DNA of 36,942 nucleotides from a virus, in IMG/VR virus record IMGVR_UViG_3300010885_071966, positions 1 to 36,942 of that record. One strand, 5' to 3'. The notes beneath the pieces were generated by a model that worked only from the letters and a program-made list of their open reading frames with translations, made no database searches and had not been told where the DNA came from. The first letter of the stretch is position 1. The number at the start of each line of letters is the position of its first letter. Of this stretch, positions 7,588 through 17,464 are shown piece by piece. Made by a program: the position numbers and the translations under genes.

Positions 7588-7601
7588 ATCGTTTTAAAGC
7601 A

Positions 7602-7609
7602 TATAAAAA
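7602..7609 (+). promoter_or_regulatory. Possible late-type promoter element TATAAAAA
   Basis: One base differs from the T4 late promoter TATAAATA. It lies downstream of a terminator and about 55 bases before the first tail-region gene, a sensible place for a promoter. Such matches are expected by chance in AT-rich DNA. Confidence 0.25.
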
Positions 7610-7663
7610 TGTATTTTATTTTTTAAAGTTTGCTACATGCCCCGCGAAGTTCATAATTAATTT

Positions 7664-8848
7664 ATGACTTCATTTTCACAAACGATTAGTCCCACACCAT
7701 TTGGGTTTTTTGACTCTGATGTTATTTTTCAATCAGAGGCTAATGCAATGGTGACTTTCGTTAAGCGAAAGCTTGGAGATGACGTTTTGTCGGTCGAATT
7801 AACACGTAAAGAAATATGGGCGTGTTTTGAAGAATCTTGTTGCGAATATAGCAGATTTATACATGAAACTAAAATAACTTCTGAAATGACTAACGTTTTA
7901 GGATTGCCTAAAGACGGCCAAGACTTTACGAATAAATATTCACAATCTAGTTTAGACTTTTTAATTCGTAAGGCAGAACCTTATGCCAATGAATCATTTG
8001 TTGGAGGTTCTTATAATGCAACTTTAGGGTATCTGGATATGGAATCTAATCGTCAAGATTATGATTTATACGAAGAATTAAAAATTGCATCCGGCTCGAA
8101 TGCTGGGAGTAGCGTATTTGATATGTTACCTACCGGTTCAAAAGGTAAGATGAAGATCGTCGAAGTTTTTCACTTTGAACCGCTCGCTGCTCAATCTTTC
8201 CTTCTCAACGCATCTAACGTAACAAACTTTTTAGCTACTAATTTCAATTACGAGTCTTATGTCAACTCTACGGTGTTTTATGTTCTTCCTATTTTCGAGG
8301 ATGTACTTCGTAGAGGTATGTTAGAGTCTGCGTCTAGAGTTCGCCGATCGAATTATTCGTATGAAGTACTAGGTACCAAATTAAGAATTTACCCTATACC
8401 CGTATCTAGCTTACAAGTTGGTAGACTGTATGTTAAAGTCATGCCGCCAAAAAGCCCTTATAATCCAGCGTATACCGATGATTCATTAAGCGGTATTTCA
8501 GGTCCTAGTACATTTCCGCTAGGCAATATTCCTTTTACTAGTATCAATCAACCTGGTCGTCAATGGATTCGTCAATACACATTAGCACTTTGTAAAGAGC
8601 TGCTAGGTTTAATTCGTTCAAAATTTCAAACGATACCAATACCCAATGCTGACCTTCAGCTTAATGGTGAAGCGCTATTAACGCAAGGGAGAGAAGACAA
8701 AGAAAAACTTGCTATACAGATGAAAGAGTTTTTAGCAAACTTAACTCATCAAAAGTTGATGGAAGCTGATGCGCTCGCAGCAGAAAATCTACAAAAACAA
8801 CTAAGATATATTCCAATGCCTTTAGGAAAATCTGTCATCATAGGTTGA
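7664..8848 (+). CDS. Neck protein, T4 gp13-like
   Basis: A 394-residue protein placed first in a cassette that continues with gp14-, gp15-, gp18- and gp19-like genes. The N-terminal helix region (ELTRKEIWACFEESCCEYSR) and the C-terminal block WIRQYTLALCKELLGLIRSK, followed by IPIPNADLQLNGEALL, match a pattern I associate with neck/head-completion proteins of large myoviruses. In T4, gp13 (309 residues) works with gp14 to close the filled head and receive the tail. This protein is longer and may carry an extra domain. There is no Shine-Dalgarno sequence before the ATG. The assignment is by motif and position; a generic virion structural protein is the fallback. Confidence 0.65.
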   Translation: MTSFSQTISPTPFGFFDSDVIFQSEANAMVTFVKRKLGDDVLSVELTRKEIWACFEESCCEYSRFIHETKITSEMTNVLGLPKDGQDFTNKYSQSSLDFLIRKAEPYANESFVGGSYNATLGYLDMESNRQDYDLYEELKIASGSNAGSSVFDMLPTGSKGKMKIVEVFHFEPLAAQSFLLNASNVTNFLATNFNYESYVNSTVFYVLPIFEDVLRRGMLESASRVRRSNYSYEVLGTKLRIYPIPVSSLQVGRLYVKVMPPKSPYNPAYTDDSLSGISGPSTFPLGNIPFTSINQPGRQWIRQYTLALCKELLGLIRSKFQTIPIPNADLQLNGEALLTQGREDKEKLAIQMKEFLANLTHQKLMEADALAAENLQKQLRYIPMPLGKSVIIG

Positions 8849-8890
8849 TTTTTGTCATGGTATTAAGTGTAATTTTAAAAAGCCTATTAA

Positions 8891-9064
8891 GAAAGCTATG
8901 GGAATACTAAAAAGTTTCTAGTTTTAAAATGTGATATATGTCATATTAACATTGCAAAATTTGATTCTGTTAAAAAGCAATTAGTCGATATGGTTATAGA
9001 TGAGTTTAAAGTTATAACAGAAATTGAGTTAGGAAAGGAGACATTATGGCAAGGCTATTTATAA
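8891..9064 (+). pseudogene. Possible remnant of a zinc-finger homing endonuclease
   Basis: Between the two neck genes a frame without a usable start codon encodes SYGNTKKFLVLKCDICHI and further residues to a stop at 9062-9064. The '(F/Y)LVLKC(D)xC' pattern resembles the Cys-rich opening of phage homing endonucleases. The frame runs into the next gene's start. It may be a decayed insertion or chance; the evidence is one short motif. Confidence 0.3.
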
Positions 9065-9735
9065 CACAGCGAGAAATCAATTTCATAAGTGATATCACAA
9101 AAGAAATAATTAAGGACGTTATAGGACAAAAAATCGTCTATTACCCTATTTCCGAGATTCGTACTAAGACACACGAAGTTTACAATGAGGCTCTAAAAAA
9201 AGTATTTGACAGTCCAATCATTATCGATGCGCTTGTCAACAGCGAGTTTCAAACTACTACAAAAATAGACAAGTTTGGCATCGACGCTCAATACCAGATA
9301 GAGGTCTACGTTCAGCATCGTGATCTTGTAGAAAAAGGAATAAATGTTAGCATTGGAGACTTCTTTTCTTTTTCAGATATTTTTTATGAGATCACTGATC
9401 GTACATATATGCGTAACATATATGGTATGCCAGAACACAAAAATGGTATTAAATTGATCGGCACCAAGGCCCGCGAGGGGCTTTTTACAGCACCAATTAT
9501 TGGTCCAACTGATATTAGCTATACTGATCCTGATGCCATACAAATTACTTTCGTCCAACAAAGAGGCGAGGCTTTAGATAATAACGGGAATCCGACAGGC
9601 GATGTTAGGGATCTTGTTAAAAACGGCGTGCTCGATCCTCCGTTAACAGGACCTAAGGAAATTGTTTCAGTGGGAAATGACGAAAGTACAAATTCTAATT
9701 TTAGCGCTGATGCTGCGTTTTATGATGAGGATTGA
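9046..9735 (+). CDS. Neck protein, T4 gp14-like
   Basis: A 229-residue protein with a good ribosome site (AAGGAG, six bases before the ATG). Features shared with gp14-type neck proteins are an early IVYYPISEIRT segment, an EVYVQHRD strand and the block INVSIGDFFSFSDIFYEI. T4 gp14 is 256 residues, so the length fits. In T4, gp13 and gp14 form the neck ring that plugs the packaged head before tail attachment. The acidic, Asn/Ser-rich C-terminus looks disordered. The gene overlaps no neighbour; the next gene begins two bases after its stop, so coupling is likely. Confidence 0.7.
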   Translation: MARLFITQREINFISDITKEIIKDVIGQKIVYYPISEIRTKTHEVYNEALKKVFDSPIIIDALVNSEFQTTTKIDKFGIDAQYQIEVYVQHRDLVEKGINVSIGDFFSFSDIFYEITDRTYMRNIYGMPEHKNGIKLIGTKAREGLFTAPIIGPTDISYTDPDAIQITFVQQRGEALDNNGNPTGDVRDLVKNGVLDPPLTGPKEIVSVGNDESTNSNFSADAAFYDED

Positions 9736-9737
9736 AT

Positions 9738-11126
9738 ATGACAACTCGATTCAACGCGATAGATCAAATTAACAACGGCGTTTCTGGTATAAAGTCCGGT
9801 TACGATACAGGACTCAAATCTAACATAGTAATACCGTCATGTGGTATAGAGGATGTCGATGTCGGATTATTTAATCTTTTCGATAAAGAAATACAGCCGA
9901 TGGTTAGCGGACAAGATTTCGCTGCGCTAAAAAGAGTACCTGTAGTTTTTGCAGCCGGCGAAAAGTGGGCACTTTTAAAAAGAGGCAAACCAATAAGAGA
10001 TAAGTCTAACACACTAATTCTACCTTTAGTTACTATAATGAGAACAGGCATAAGTCAAGGATCAGATGATATTACACACCGCGGGATCAATCAACAAACG
10101 GGGGAATTAGTTATCAGAAGAAGACTCGATAGCTCTGATAGGGCTTATCAAAATCTGTTAAATAAACAATCTATTACTTTTCAAAAAAATGTTGCCGTCA
10201 ATAACGGCGATCCTACAATAGATAATCAAAATATTACTGGTCGCAAAATAGGCAAATCTAAGGCTACATTGGACACAAGACGTGGAGCGCTTTTAACTAG
10301 TAATTTATCAAATAATATATACGAAACGATTGTAGTTCCATCTCCTCAATTTTACACTTCAACCTATCAAATCACAGTGTGGACGCAATATACGCAACAC
10401 ATGAATCAAATCATAGAAAAGATGATCGCTTCTTTTCTTCCTCAAGCGCAATCTTGGAAGGTTACAACAAATAAAGGTTATTGGTTTGTCGCCTCAATTG
10501 AAGGTGGCGCGTTCAATATAGAAACAAACTTTGATGATATGTCATCTGCCGAAAGATATGTTAAGTGTTCTTTCGAAATAAAAATTCCTGCTTATTTGTG
10601 GGTATCTTCTGCTCCCGGCGCACCAATACCTGTAAAAAAATACATTTCTTCACCAATTATTCAATTTGCCATAGCGAGTAAAGGAACACCTGATCCTGGT
10701 TTTAATATATCTGAGGAGTTTTCTAATAATTTTTATGTTGGTAATGATGATCCTACTTTGCCATTAGCAGATCAGCCTAATGCTCGTCCTGACCAAAGAA
10801 GAACGGGAAGCTCTATAACTCCGTATAGGGGAATCGTTCAAACGTCTAATCCTGAAACTCCGGTGGCGGCCACAGCGAATCGTGAGATAGATAGCAAGAT
10901 AGGTAACGAGATAAACATATTGGATAGAGCTTCGCCTATCGTATATACGAAGACCTCTTTACCTGCTTATCCTGGCACCTCGCAGCCTGTTGTCAAATTC
11001 GATACGGGGTCTGAAACTAAATATATTAAAGTTTTTAGTAAAAATCCGACTACAGGCGAAACCGTTTATACAGAAACGAATATGAATGGAGGAGTTGAAC
11101 TTTTACCTATTAGTGAAATAGAATAA
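9738..11126 (+). CDS. Tail completion / sheath stabiliser, T4 gp15-like
   Basis: The ATG at 9738 is preferred over the in-frame TTG at 9732, since GAGG lies seven bases upstream. Residues about 65-105 (VPVVFAAGEKWALLKRGK, then LILPLVTIMRTG) are characteristic of gp15-type proteins. Later YQITVWTQYTQHMNQIIEKM also recurs in this family. The protein has 464 residues against 272 for T4 gp15; the extra length is mostly a Pro/Thr-rich C-terminal extension after about residue 320. In T4, gp15 caps the tail tube and sheath and joins the tail to the neck. Its position before the sheath genes supports the call. Confidence 0.8.
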   Translation: MTTRFNAIDQINNGVSGIKSGYDTGLKSNIVIPSCGIEDVDVGLFNLFDKEIQPMVSGQDFAALKRVPVVFAAGEKWALLKRGKPIRDKSNTLILPLVTIMRTGISQGSDDITHRGINQQTGELVIRRRLDSSDRAYQNLLNKQSITFQKNVAVNNGDPTIDNQNITGRKIGKSKATLDTRRGALLTSNLSNNIYETIVVPSPQFYTSTYQITVWTQYTQHMNQIIEKMIASFLPQAQSWKVTTNKGYWFVASIEGGAFNIETNFDDMSSAERYVKCSFEIKIPAYLWVSSAPGAPIPVKKYISSPIIQFAIASKGTPDPGFNISEEFSNNFYVGNDDPTLPLADQPNARPDQRRTGSSITPYRGIVQTSNPETPVAATANREIDSKIGNEINILDRASPIVYTKTSLPAYPGTSQPVVKFDTGSETKYIKVFSKNPTTGETVYTETNMNGGVELLPISEIE

Positions 11127-11214
11127 TTTAAATTTTATACTTTAACTTGATTTGACACTTTTTAAGACATACTTATCAGTTGAATCGCTGATTCGATAGT
11201 TAAGGAGAAGAGCA

Positions 11215-14200
11215 ATGTCCGAACAAGTTTTTAGGTCCCCTAATTTTTATGAACGTGAAATGGACCTTTCTACGCCTATTACAGGAGGGCCGATTGGAAC
11301 TCCTGCCGGCGTCGTTGGACCTACTCAAAAAGGTCCTGCGTTTATTCCTATCACGGTCGCTAGTTTTGGAGAATTCGTTTCTACATTCGGAGATTTAGAT
11401 CCAAAATATTTTGGTCCTTATGCTGTCAATGAGTTTTTAAAAAATCGAGCTTCTTTAACATATTTAAGAGTTCTTGGTGGTGGTGCCAATTCTTCGTTAA
11501 CCGATTTTGATAACACGTTAACAAATGGCACAGTAAGAAATGCAGGTTTCTCTCTTCCTGGCGTTGTTGCACAAGGCGATGCCCGTCATACTCAAGTCGT
11601 TCAATTCCTTGCAGCACAACATACACTTTCTGCGAATGAAGCCTATGGCATGCCAATGTTTAGCGATAACGATACATTCCCTGGTGTTACTGCAGGTAGC
11701 AATGTTAATTTAATTCGTGCAGCAGTGATGGTGCCAAACACAGCTCGTATCTTTGTATTGGACGGTGACGAATCTGCTCCTGCAGCCGCAGCGGTTGGTA
11801 GCGTCAATGACCAAGCACAAGCCAAGTCTATTAATGGTAAGTCTAGATTTAAGATTCTAATTTCTTCGTCTTTAGGCTCTACATTTTCAAATGATGAAGG
11901 CAAACCAGGAATCAGACTTTTAACTGCATCTTTTGATCCGACAGCAGATGATTATTACGCAAAAGTTCTTAATACTGATCCTGATAAGTTTTACTTAAAT
12001 CAACATTATTTAGCTGCAGACTTTACGGTCGACGCGCAAATAGCTGACGTTGCAGTTAATAACTATGTAGCGATGCTTTCAGGCTCTGCCGATACCAATA
12101 ATTCTTCTGGCGATCCTAGCTTAACCTATCGTGAAGCCTTTGGTGCATTTAATACTCGTTACAAGTCTCCACAGACTTCGATATTTATCTCGCAACCATT
12201 CGGTAAGACGGAATATGACCTTTTCAAATTTGAGTCTCTAGACGATGGTGAATTCGCAAACAAGCTATATAAGATTTCAATCGCAAATATCAAAGCATCT
12301 ATAGACGCGACTAACAAATATGGCACATTTAGCGTTCAAATTAGAAGCTGGAATGATAGCGATATTACGCCTATTATACTCGAGCAATTCTCAAACTGCT
12401 CATTAGATCCTGATTCAAGTAATTATATTGCAAAACTTATTGGAGATCGCAAGGTGTCTTTTCACTTTGATGCTCTTGACCCACTCGAAAGACGCTTAAT
12501 AGCATCGGGTAAGTATTCGAATAAGTCGAAGTACATAAGAGTCATCATGACTGACACGGTTGATAAAAAACTAGTACCAGAAACCGCATTACCGTTCGGT
12601 TTTCATGGACATTCGCTAATAAAGACAAATACGAATAATAACGCATTTGCAGCGCTTACCCAAGGAACTGCTAGATTAGGTGGCGCAGGCCTTGATGCTG
12701 CTCACTTCCTTTCTGGGTCAGTTATACCACCAACTCCATATCGTTATAAGGTCACCCGTGGAGAGATTTCTACGACAGGAACAAAAGCGGGTACGCCAGG
12801 TTCTAAAGAGGTGACGCTTTCTTCTCTATACTGGGGTGTTAAGTTTGAACGTAACTCATTGACTCTTACTAATGAAGTTTTAAATTCGAATATAATATCG
12901 GAAAAAAATAATCTTCTTAATTCTTTAACTAACTTTATGGGAATTGAGAAACTTGGAGTTTTACACACAGGTTCTAGCGTAGATTCATTCAACAATAATA
13001 AGTTTACATTAGCGAAGGTTGCGCTAGGAAATACATCTTTAATTGATGTTACAGGCTCTGCAGGAGCCCATATGAAAGAAGCAGTCTATATTAGGAATGC
13101 AGTTCCTGACACTAATGATTATACTGTTAGTGATGGTGTTGTCTCGGGTCGCGTTACATTAGCAACGCTTCTTGCAAAGTCTTCAGCCGGTGGCTTTAAT
13201 AAGTTCTCACAATTCGCCAAGTTTACTACTTTTATGTACGGCGGGTTTGATGGTCTCAATTATCTTGATCGCGATGCTCGCCGATTAAATGATAAGTCGA
13301 TATCTTTCGATGCTGATTCTCTTTCGACAGGAGGCGCAGCTTTAAGCTATAGCGCTGCTGGTTTCAGTTCTACAGTTAGCGGAACGGGTAAAGACAATAA
13401 CGGCGTCGCTTCATATAACACGGCGGTCGATATTATGACTGACCCATACTCAGTCGGAATCAATATTCTTGCCACACCAGGTGTTCGTGAACCTTATATC
13501 AATGATCTTACTTCTAAGAAAATCAAAGATTATGGCTTAGCTATTCACGTAATGGATATACCTTCTTATAACGATGATGGGTATCGTCTATATGACGATT
13601 CGACAGCTAAACCTAGCGTTCAAAAAACCATTACATCGTTAGACGCTCGTTCAATTGATAACAACTACGTGTCGACTTACTTCCCTGATGTTTTTATTGA
13701 CGATTCTACTAACTCTCAAAGAATTAGCGTCCCAGCGTCTGTTGCAGCACTCGGAGCGTTAGGGTTTAACGATCGAGTATCTTATCCATGGTTCGCACCT
13801 GCTGGTTTTAATAGAGCTGCGCTTGACTTCGTTAAGAATGTATCGGTTAGATTAAACGTTTCAGACAGAGACGCTCTTTATGATTCGCGTATTAATCCGA
13901 TTGCGACCTTCCCGCGGCTTGGATTCGTAATCTTCGGTCAAAAGACTTTGCAAATTAAGAAATCTGCACTCGATCGTGTTAATGTTCGCCGCTTACTTCT
14001 CGAAGTGAAAAGAATCATTATTGGTATCGCAAATCGTCTCGTGTTCGAACAGAATACTCCAATAGTTAGAAATCGTTTCGTGTCAGATTCAGTTTTTCAA
14101 CTTAGTTTAATTCAAACACAAGCAGGTCTTGAAGGCTTTCAGGTTGTTATGAACGAGACAAATAATACACAAGAAGATATTGATTTAAGTCGTCTTAACG

Positions 14201-14286
14201 GACGAATTGTCATCATTCCAACGAGATCGATAGAATACATCGCACTCGACTTTATCATAACGAACGCCGGCGTCCAGTTCGTTTGA
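11215..14286 (+). CDS. Tail sheath protein, copy 1 (T4 gp18 family)
   Basis: A 1023-residue protein with a strong ribosome site, AAGGAG (11202-11207), seven bases before the ATG. The N-terminus (residues about 20-85: TPAGVVGPTQKGPAF, FGPYAVNEFL, LTYLRVLGG) and C-terminus (from about 905: FGQKTLQ, SALDRVNVRRLL, then GLEGFQVVMNE and a final beta hairpin) are the conserved core that forms the helical contractile lattice. The roughly 700-residue middle is a surface insertion, much larger than in T4 gp18 (659 residues in all). A paralogue follows directly. Role: the sheath contracts around the tube during injection. Confidence 0.95.
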   Translation: MSEQVFRSPNFYEREMDLSTPITGGPIGTPAGVVGPTQKGPAFIPITVASFGEFVSTFGDLDPKYFGPYAVNEFLKNRASLTYLRVLGGGANSSLTDFDNTLTNGTVRNAGFSLPGVVAQGDARHTQVVQFLAAQHTLSANEAYGMPMFSDNDTFPGVTAGSNVNLIRAAVMVPNTARIFVLDGDESAPAAAAVGSVNDQAQAKSINGKSRFKILISSSLGSTFSNDEGKPGIRLLTASFDPTADDYYAKVLNTDPDKFYLNQHYLAADFTVDAQIADVAVNNYVAMLSGSADTNNSSGDPSLTYREAFGAFNTRYKSPQTSIFISQPFGKTEYDLFKFESLDDGEFANKLYKISIANIKASIDATNKYGTFSVQIRSWNDSDITPIILEQFSNCSLDPDSSNYIAKLIGDRKVSFHFDALDPLERRLIASGKYSNKSKYIRVIMTDTVDKKLVPETALPFGFHGHSLIKTNTNNNAFAALTQGTARLGGAGLDAAHFLSGSVIPPTPYRYKVTRGEISTTGTKAGTPGSKEVTLSSLYWGVKFERNSLTLTNEVLNSNIISEKNNLLNSLTNFMGIEKLGVLHTGSSVDSFNNNKFTLAKVALGNTSLIDVTGSAGAHMKEAVYIRNAVPDTNDYTVSDGVVSGRVTLATLLAKSSAGGFNKFSQFAKFTTFMYGGFDGLNYLDRDARRLNDKSISFDADSLSTGGAALSYSAAGFSSTVSGTGKDNNGVASYNTAVDIMTDPYSVGINILATPGVREPYINDLTSKKIKDYGLAIHVMDIPSYNDDGYRLYDDSTAKPSVQKTITSLDARSIDNNYVSTYFPDVFIDDSTNSQRISVPASVAALGALGFNDRVSYPWFAPAGFNRAALDFVKNVSVRLNVSDRDALYDSRINPIATFPRLGFVIFGQKTLQIKKSALDRVNVRRLLLEVKRIIIGIANRLVFEQNTPIVRNRFVSDSVFQLSLIQTQAGLEGFQVVMNETNNTQEDIDLSRLNGRIVIIPTRSIEYIALDFIITNAGVQFV

Positions 14287-14340
14287 AAAATTCGAAGAGA
14301 ACCTTATAGTTAACTTAGTAGTTAGAATGGAGCACAGTAG

Positions 14341-17300
14341 ATGTCACAACTAAAACTAGGCGCCGCAGGCGTAACAGTAAACGAAATAGATGTTTCAGGT
14401 CCACTTACCCAAGCGCCGGTTGGCATTCCAGCTGGAATCATAGGCACCGCAAAGAAAGGTCCTGCTTTCGTTCCGGTCATTGTCGGTACACTTTCTGACT
14501 TTCAAGCAAAGTTTGGAGCTGTTGATAGCAAACATTTCGGTCCTATCGCAGTTTTAGAGTGGTTAAGAAATGCTAGGTCAGTTACGTATTTACGCGTCCT
14601 CGGCGTCGGTGATGGATTAGAGAGACAAGGCGCTTCTCAATCCTATCCTGGCGCTGTGACCAATTCAGGTTTCGTCGTTGGCGAGCAACAACCCAGTGGT
14701 ACAGTTGGTAAGTTAGATAAAAACATCTATGCGAATGACAATGGTGCGCTTGGAAGAACGTACTTCATTGGTTGTTATATGTCTGAATCTGTTGGTTCCA
14801 CTTATCTTAGTGACGCAGGACTTCAAACCGTTGGTAGCAATATTGCGGCGCCAATTGTCCGCGGAATTTTAATGGCAGCATCAGGCGTTTTGTTACGTCT
14901 CTCGTCTTCTCTTACAGGTGTTGGTTCATCTGCTGCACCATCTTCTACTCAAATTGGTTCGTTAAGTGAGAACCCAAAGGGTACAGTCTTCGGTTCTGTT
15001 ACGTTAATGGATGGTACAATTGAAAAACAAGAGTTCGTTCTTCTTTTGAACGGTCACAAAGGTGATGATGCAAATTATCCTAATTTCTTGACTGCATCGT
15101 TTGATCCTACATCAAATAATTATTTCGCAAATGTCCTAAACAAAGACCCGCTCAAACTGGAAGAGACAGGACACTATCTATACAATCATTGGGATATTCA
15201 TTCTGCAGTCGCAAGTTTAACAGGTGCAGGCATTCTTTCTTCATCGCACGGTGCCGACGCCGGCGGCGCAGCTTATTATGGTAAGACAGGCATTGAGACG
15301 TCAGCATTTCTTGTTACTTCATCATTAGGTCGTAACGTATCATCTACCACTGTACCAAATTATGAAAATTTTGAAGATAGATTTAGATCTGCAAAATCTC
15401 CTTGGATTGTTTCTCAAAAATTCGGTGGCAAACCTGTTAATCTCTTTAAGTTCCACGCTATCGATGCTGGATCAAACGTTTCTAATCTCTATAAGATCTC
15501 TATCGAAAACATCACACCTTCTAACGATACCGTCAATCGCCATGGTAGCTTTATGGTTAAGATCAGAAAGTGGAGTGATAGAGATTCTGCGCAGGCCCTT
15601 GTTGCTAGTAATGAAAGCTTTGTTTGCGATTTAAACCCAGCCTCTTCTAGATATATCGCAAAGGTTATTGGTGACTTTAATTCTTATTATGACTTTGACC
15701 GTGATGTCGAAGAACAAAAGATCGTAGTCGAAGGAAATTACCCAAATCGTTCTAATCACGTTAGAGTTGAAATCGCACAAGATGTTGCAAGCGGATTCGT
15801 CGACGCGACTGCTTTACCCATGGGATATAGGGGCATCGCCCACCTTGTGACTTCTGGTTCCGCAGTATTCCCACAACTTCCTGTCGTGACGCAAGATAAA
15901 ACAGGACCAACAGGCGGCTCACTTGATAGAAGCGTATTGCGCAAAATGACTGTACCTCCATTGCCATTCCGCAAAAAAATTACTGATGGTACTATAGGTA
16001 GCGCGATTGAATTGGCAAATGTCGATTTTTATTGGGGCGCGCAATTCGAGCAGATTGAACTTGCTGCTAAGCCGAATGCTTCAGTTATGGTGAATAAGTC
16101 ACTTGAAGCTTTTGTTAAGTATCTTCCTGACTTCGCAACCGTGGCAAAGCCCGTTGTGGTTGGTGATAACACTGATGCCGCTGATACACCCGAGAATGGA
16201 ATCATAGATGCGGATAGATTCTGCAACAATTTATTCTCTCTTGAACATGTTCAGGTTGTCACAGGCTCGTCCTCACGAGCAAATTCTCTCGAATGGAAAC
16301 AAGCTGTTTATGTTCGCAAAGGATCTATCGCGGCCAACGAAGCCAACAAAACCCGCGCGCTGCAAGTTTCAGATTTAAATGAGACTGCAAATAGAAGATA
16401 CGCTAAATTTACAATGATTGTGCAAGGTGGCTTTGACGGCATCAATATTTTCGACATTGATGAGTCTAAATTAACAAATAATGCCGTGTCATCAGACATG
16501 GTTTTTGGAAATGATCGTCTTCTTAATGACGGTCCAACCGTCAAGGCATATGCAAAAGCCGTTGACATCATGAAGAACACAACGAATATTGATATCCAGC
16601 TTCTTGCGATTCCTGGAATTCGTCATCCAATCATTAGCGATTATGCTACCATCGCTGTCGAAGAACGATTTGACGCACTTTATATTATGGACGTTGAGCA
16701 ATACGTCGAAGATGGCGTTGATGCAGAATTTGAAGTTAGATCAGATGAACAGGTCGTCTCTGTATCACAAACTTTAAGTTCCTTCCGTGATAGAGCTGTT
16801 GATTCTTCTTTTGCAGCTGCGTATTTCCCAGATGTTCTCTATGCAGCCCCGGATGGTAATAACGTATTCGTACCGCCATCTGTTCTTGTCCTTGGCGCGC
16901 TAGCTTTAAATGATGCAATAGGACACCCATGGTTTGCCCCAGCTGGTTTCACTAGAGGTGCATTACCTCAACAAGCTCTTGAAGGTCGGGTTAAATTGAA
17001 AGAAGAGGATCTTGATTCTCTTTACAATGATCGGCTTAATCCGCTTGTTGCATTCGTAGGCGCACCTAAGTCTGGAACAAATCCTGCTTCAGGAGTCGTC
17101 ATTTGGGGACAAAAAACTTTGCAAGTTGCATCTTCTGCGCTTGATAGAGTCAATGTTCGCCGTCTTCTCATCGAGATTAGACGACAGGTTCGTGAGATTG
17201 CTCAAACAATTCTCTTTGAACCAAATCGTGAAGCTACGCTTGCTAGATTCTCTGCAGCAGTTACACCACGTCTACAAAGAATTCAAGCACTCGCCGGTCT

Positions 17301-17457
17301 CGAACGATTCCGTGTTATTATCGATTCTTCAACAACAACACAAACAGACGTCGAAAATAATACTGTCCGCGGTAAAATATTCGTTCAACCTACAAAGAGT
17401 ATCGAGTTTGTCAGCCTCGACTTCGTTGTAGCTAATAATACACAGCAAGTTCAGTAG
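14341..17457 (+). CDS. Tail sheath protein, copy 2 (T4 gp18 family)
   Basis: A 1038-residue paralogue of the preceding gene, 54 bases downstream, with GGAG eight bases before the ATG. It shares the N-terminal core (GIPAGIIGTAKKGPAF, FGPIAVLEWL, VTYLRVLG), a middle block (NLYKISIENI, then RYIAKVIGD) and the C-terminal core (WGQKTLQ, SALDRVNVRRLL). Similarity is strongest at the two ends; surface regions differ. Either both subunits enter the sheath, perhaps in different rings, or one serves a special zone such as the baseplate-proximal ring or collar. It looks intact, with no frameshift. By eye it is richer in G+C than copy 1. Confidence 0.95.
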   Translation: MSQLKLGAAGVTVNEIDVSGPLTQAPVGIPAGIIGTAKKGPAFVPVIVGTLSDFQAKFGAVDSKHFGPIAVLEWLRNARSVTYLRVLGVGDGLERQGASQSYPGAVTNSGFVVGEQQPSGTVGKLDKNIYANDNGALGRTYFIGCYMSESVGSTYLSDAGLQTVGSNIAAPIVRGILMAASGVLLRLSSSLTGVGSSAAPSSTQIGSLSENPKGTVFGSVTLMDGTIEKQEFVLLLNGHKGDDANYPNFLTASFDPTSNNYFANVLNKDPLKLEETGHYLYNHWDIHSAVASLTGAGILSSSHGADAGGAAYYGKTGIETSAFLVTSSLGRNVSSTTVPNYENFEDRFRSAKSPWIVSQKFGGKPVNLFKFHAIDAGSNVSNLYKISIENITPSNDTVNRHGSFMVKIRKWSDRDSAQALVASNESFVCDLNPASSRYIAKVIGDFNSYYDFDRDVEEQKIVVEGNYPNRSNHVRVEIAQDVASGFVDATALPMGYRGIAHLVTSGSAVFPQLPVVTQDKTGPTGGSLDRSVLRKMTVPPLPFRKKITDGTIGSAIELANVDFYWGAQFEQIELAAKPNASVMVNKSLEAFVKYLPDFATVAKPVVVGDNTDAADTPENGIIDADRFCNNLFSLEHVQVVTGSSSRANSLEWKQAVYVRKGSIAANEANKTRALQVSDLNETANRRYAKFTMIVQGGFDGINIFDIDESKLTNNAVSSDMVFGNDRLLNDGPTVKAYAKAVDIMKNTTNIDIQLLAIPGIRHPIISDYATIAVEERFDALYIMDVEQYVEDGVDAEFEVRSDEQVVSVSQTLSSFRDRAVDSSFAAAYFPDVLYAAPDGNNVFVPPSVLVLGALALNDAIGHPWFAPAGFTRGALPQQALEGRVKLKEEDLDSLYNDRLNPLVAFVGAPKSGTNPASGVVIWGQKTLQVASSALDRVNVRRLLIEIRRQVREIAQTILFEPNREATLARFSAAVTPRLQRIQALAGLERFRVIIDSSTTTQTDVENNTVRGKIFVQPTKSIEFVSLDFVVANNTQQVQ

Positions 17458-17464
17458 TATCAGG

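Noticed and set aside
11152-11157. TTGACA before the first sheath gene as a sigma-70 promoter
   Set aside because: No acceptable -10 hexamer lies 15-19 bases downstream.
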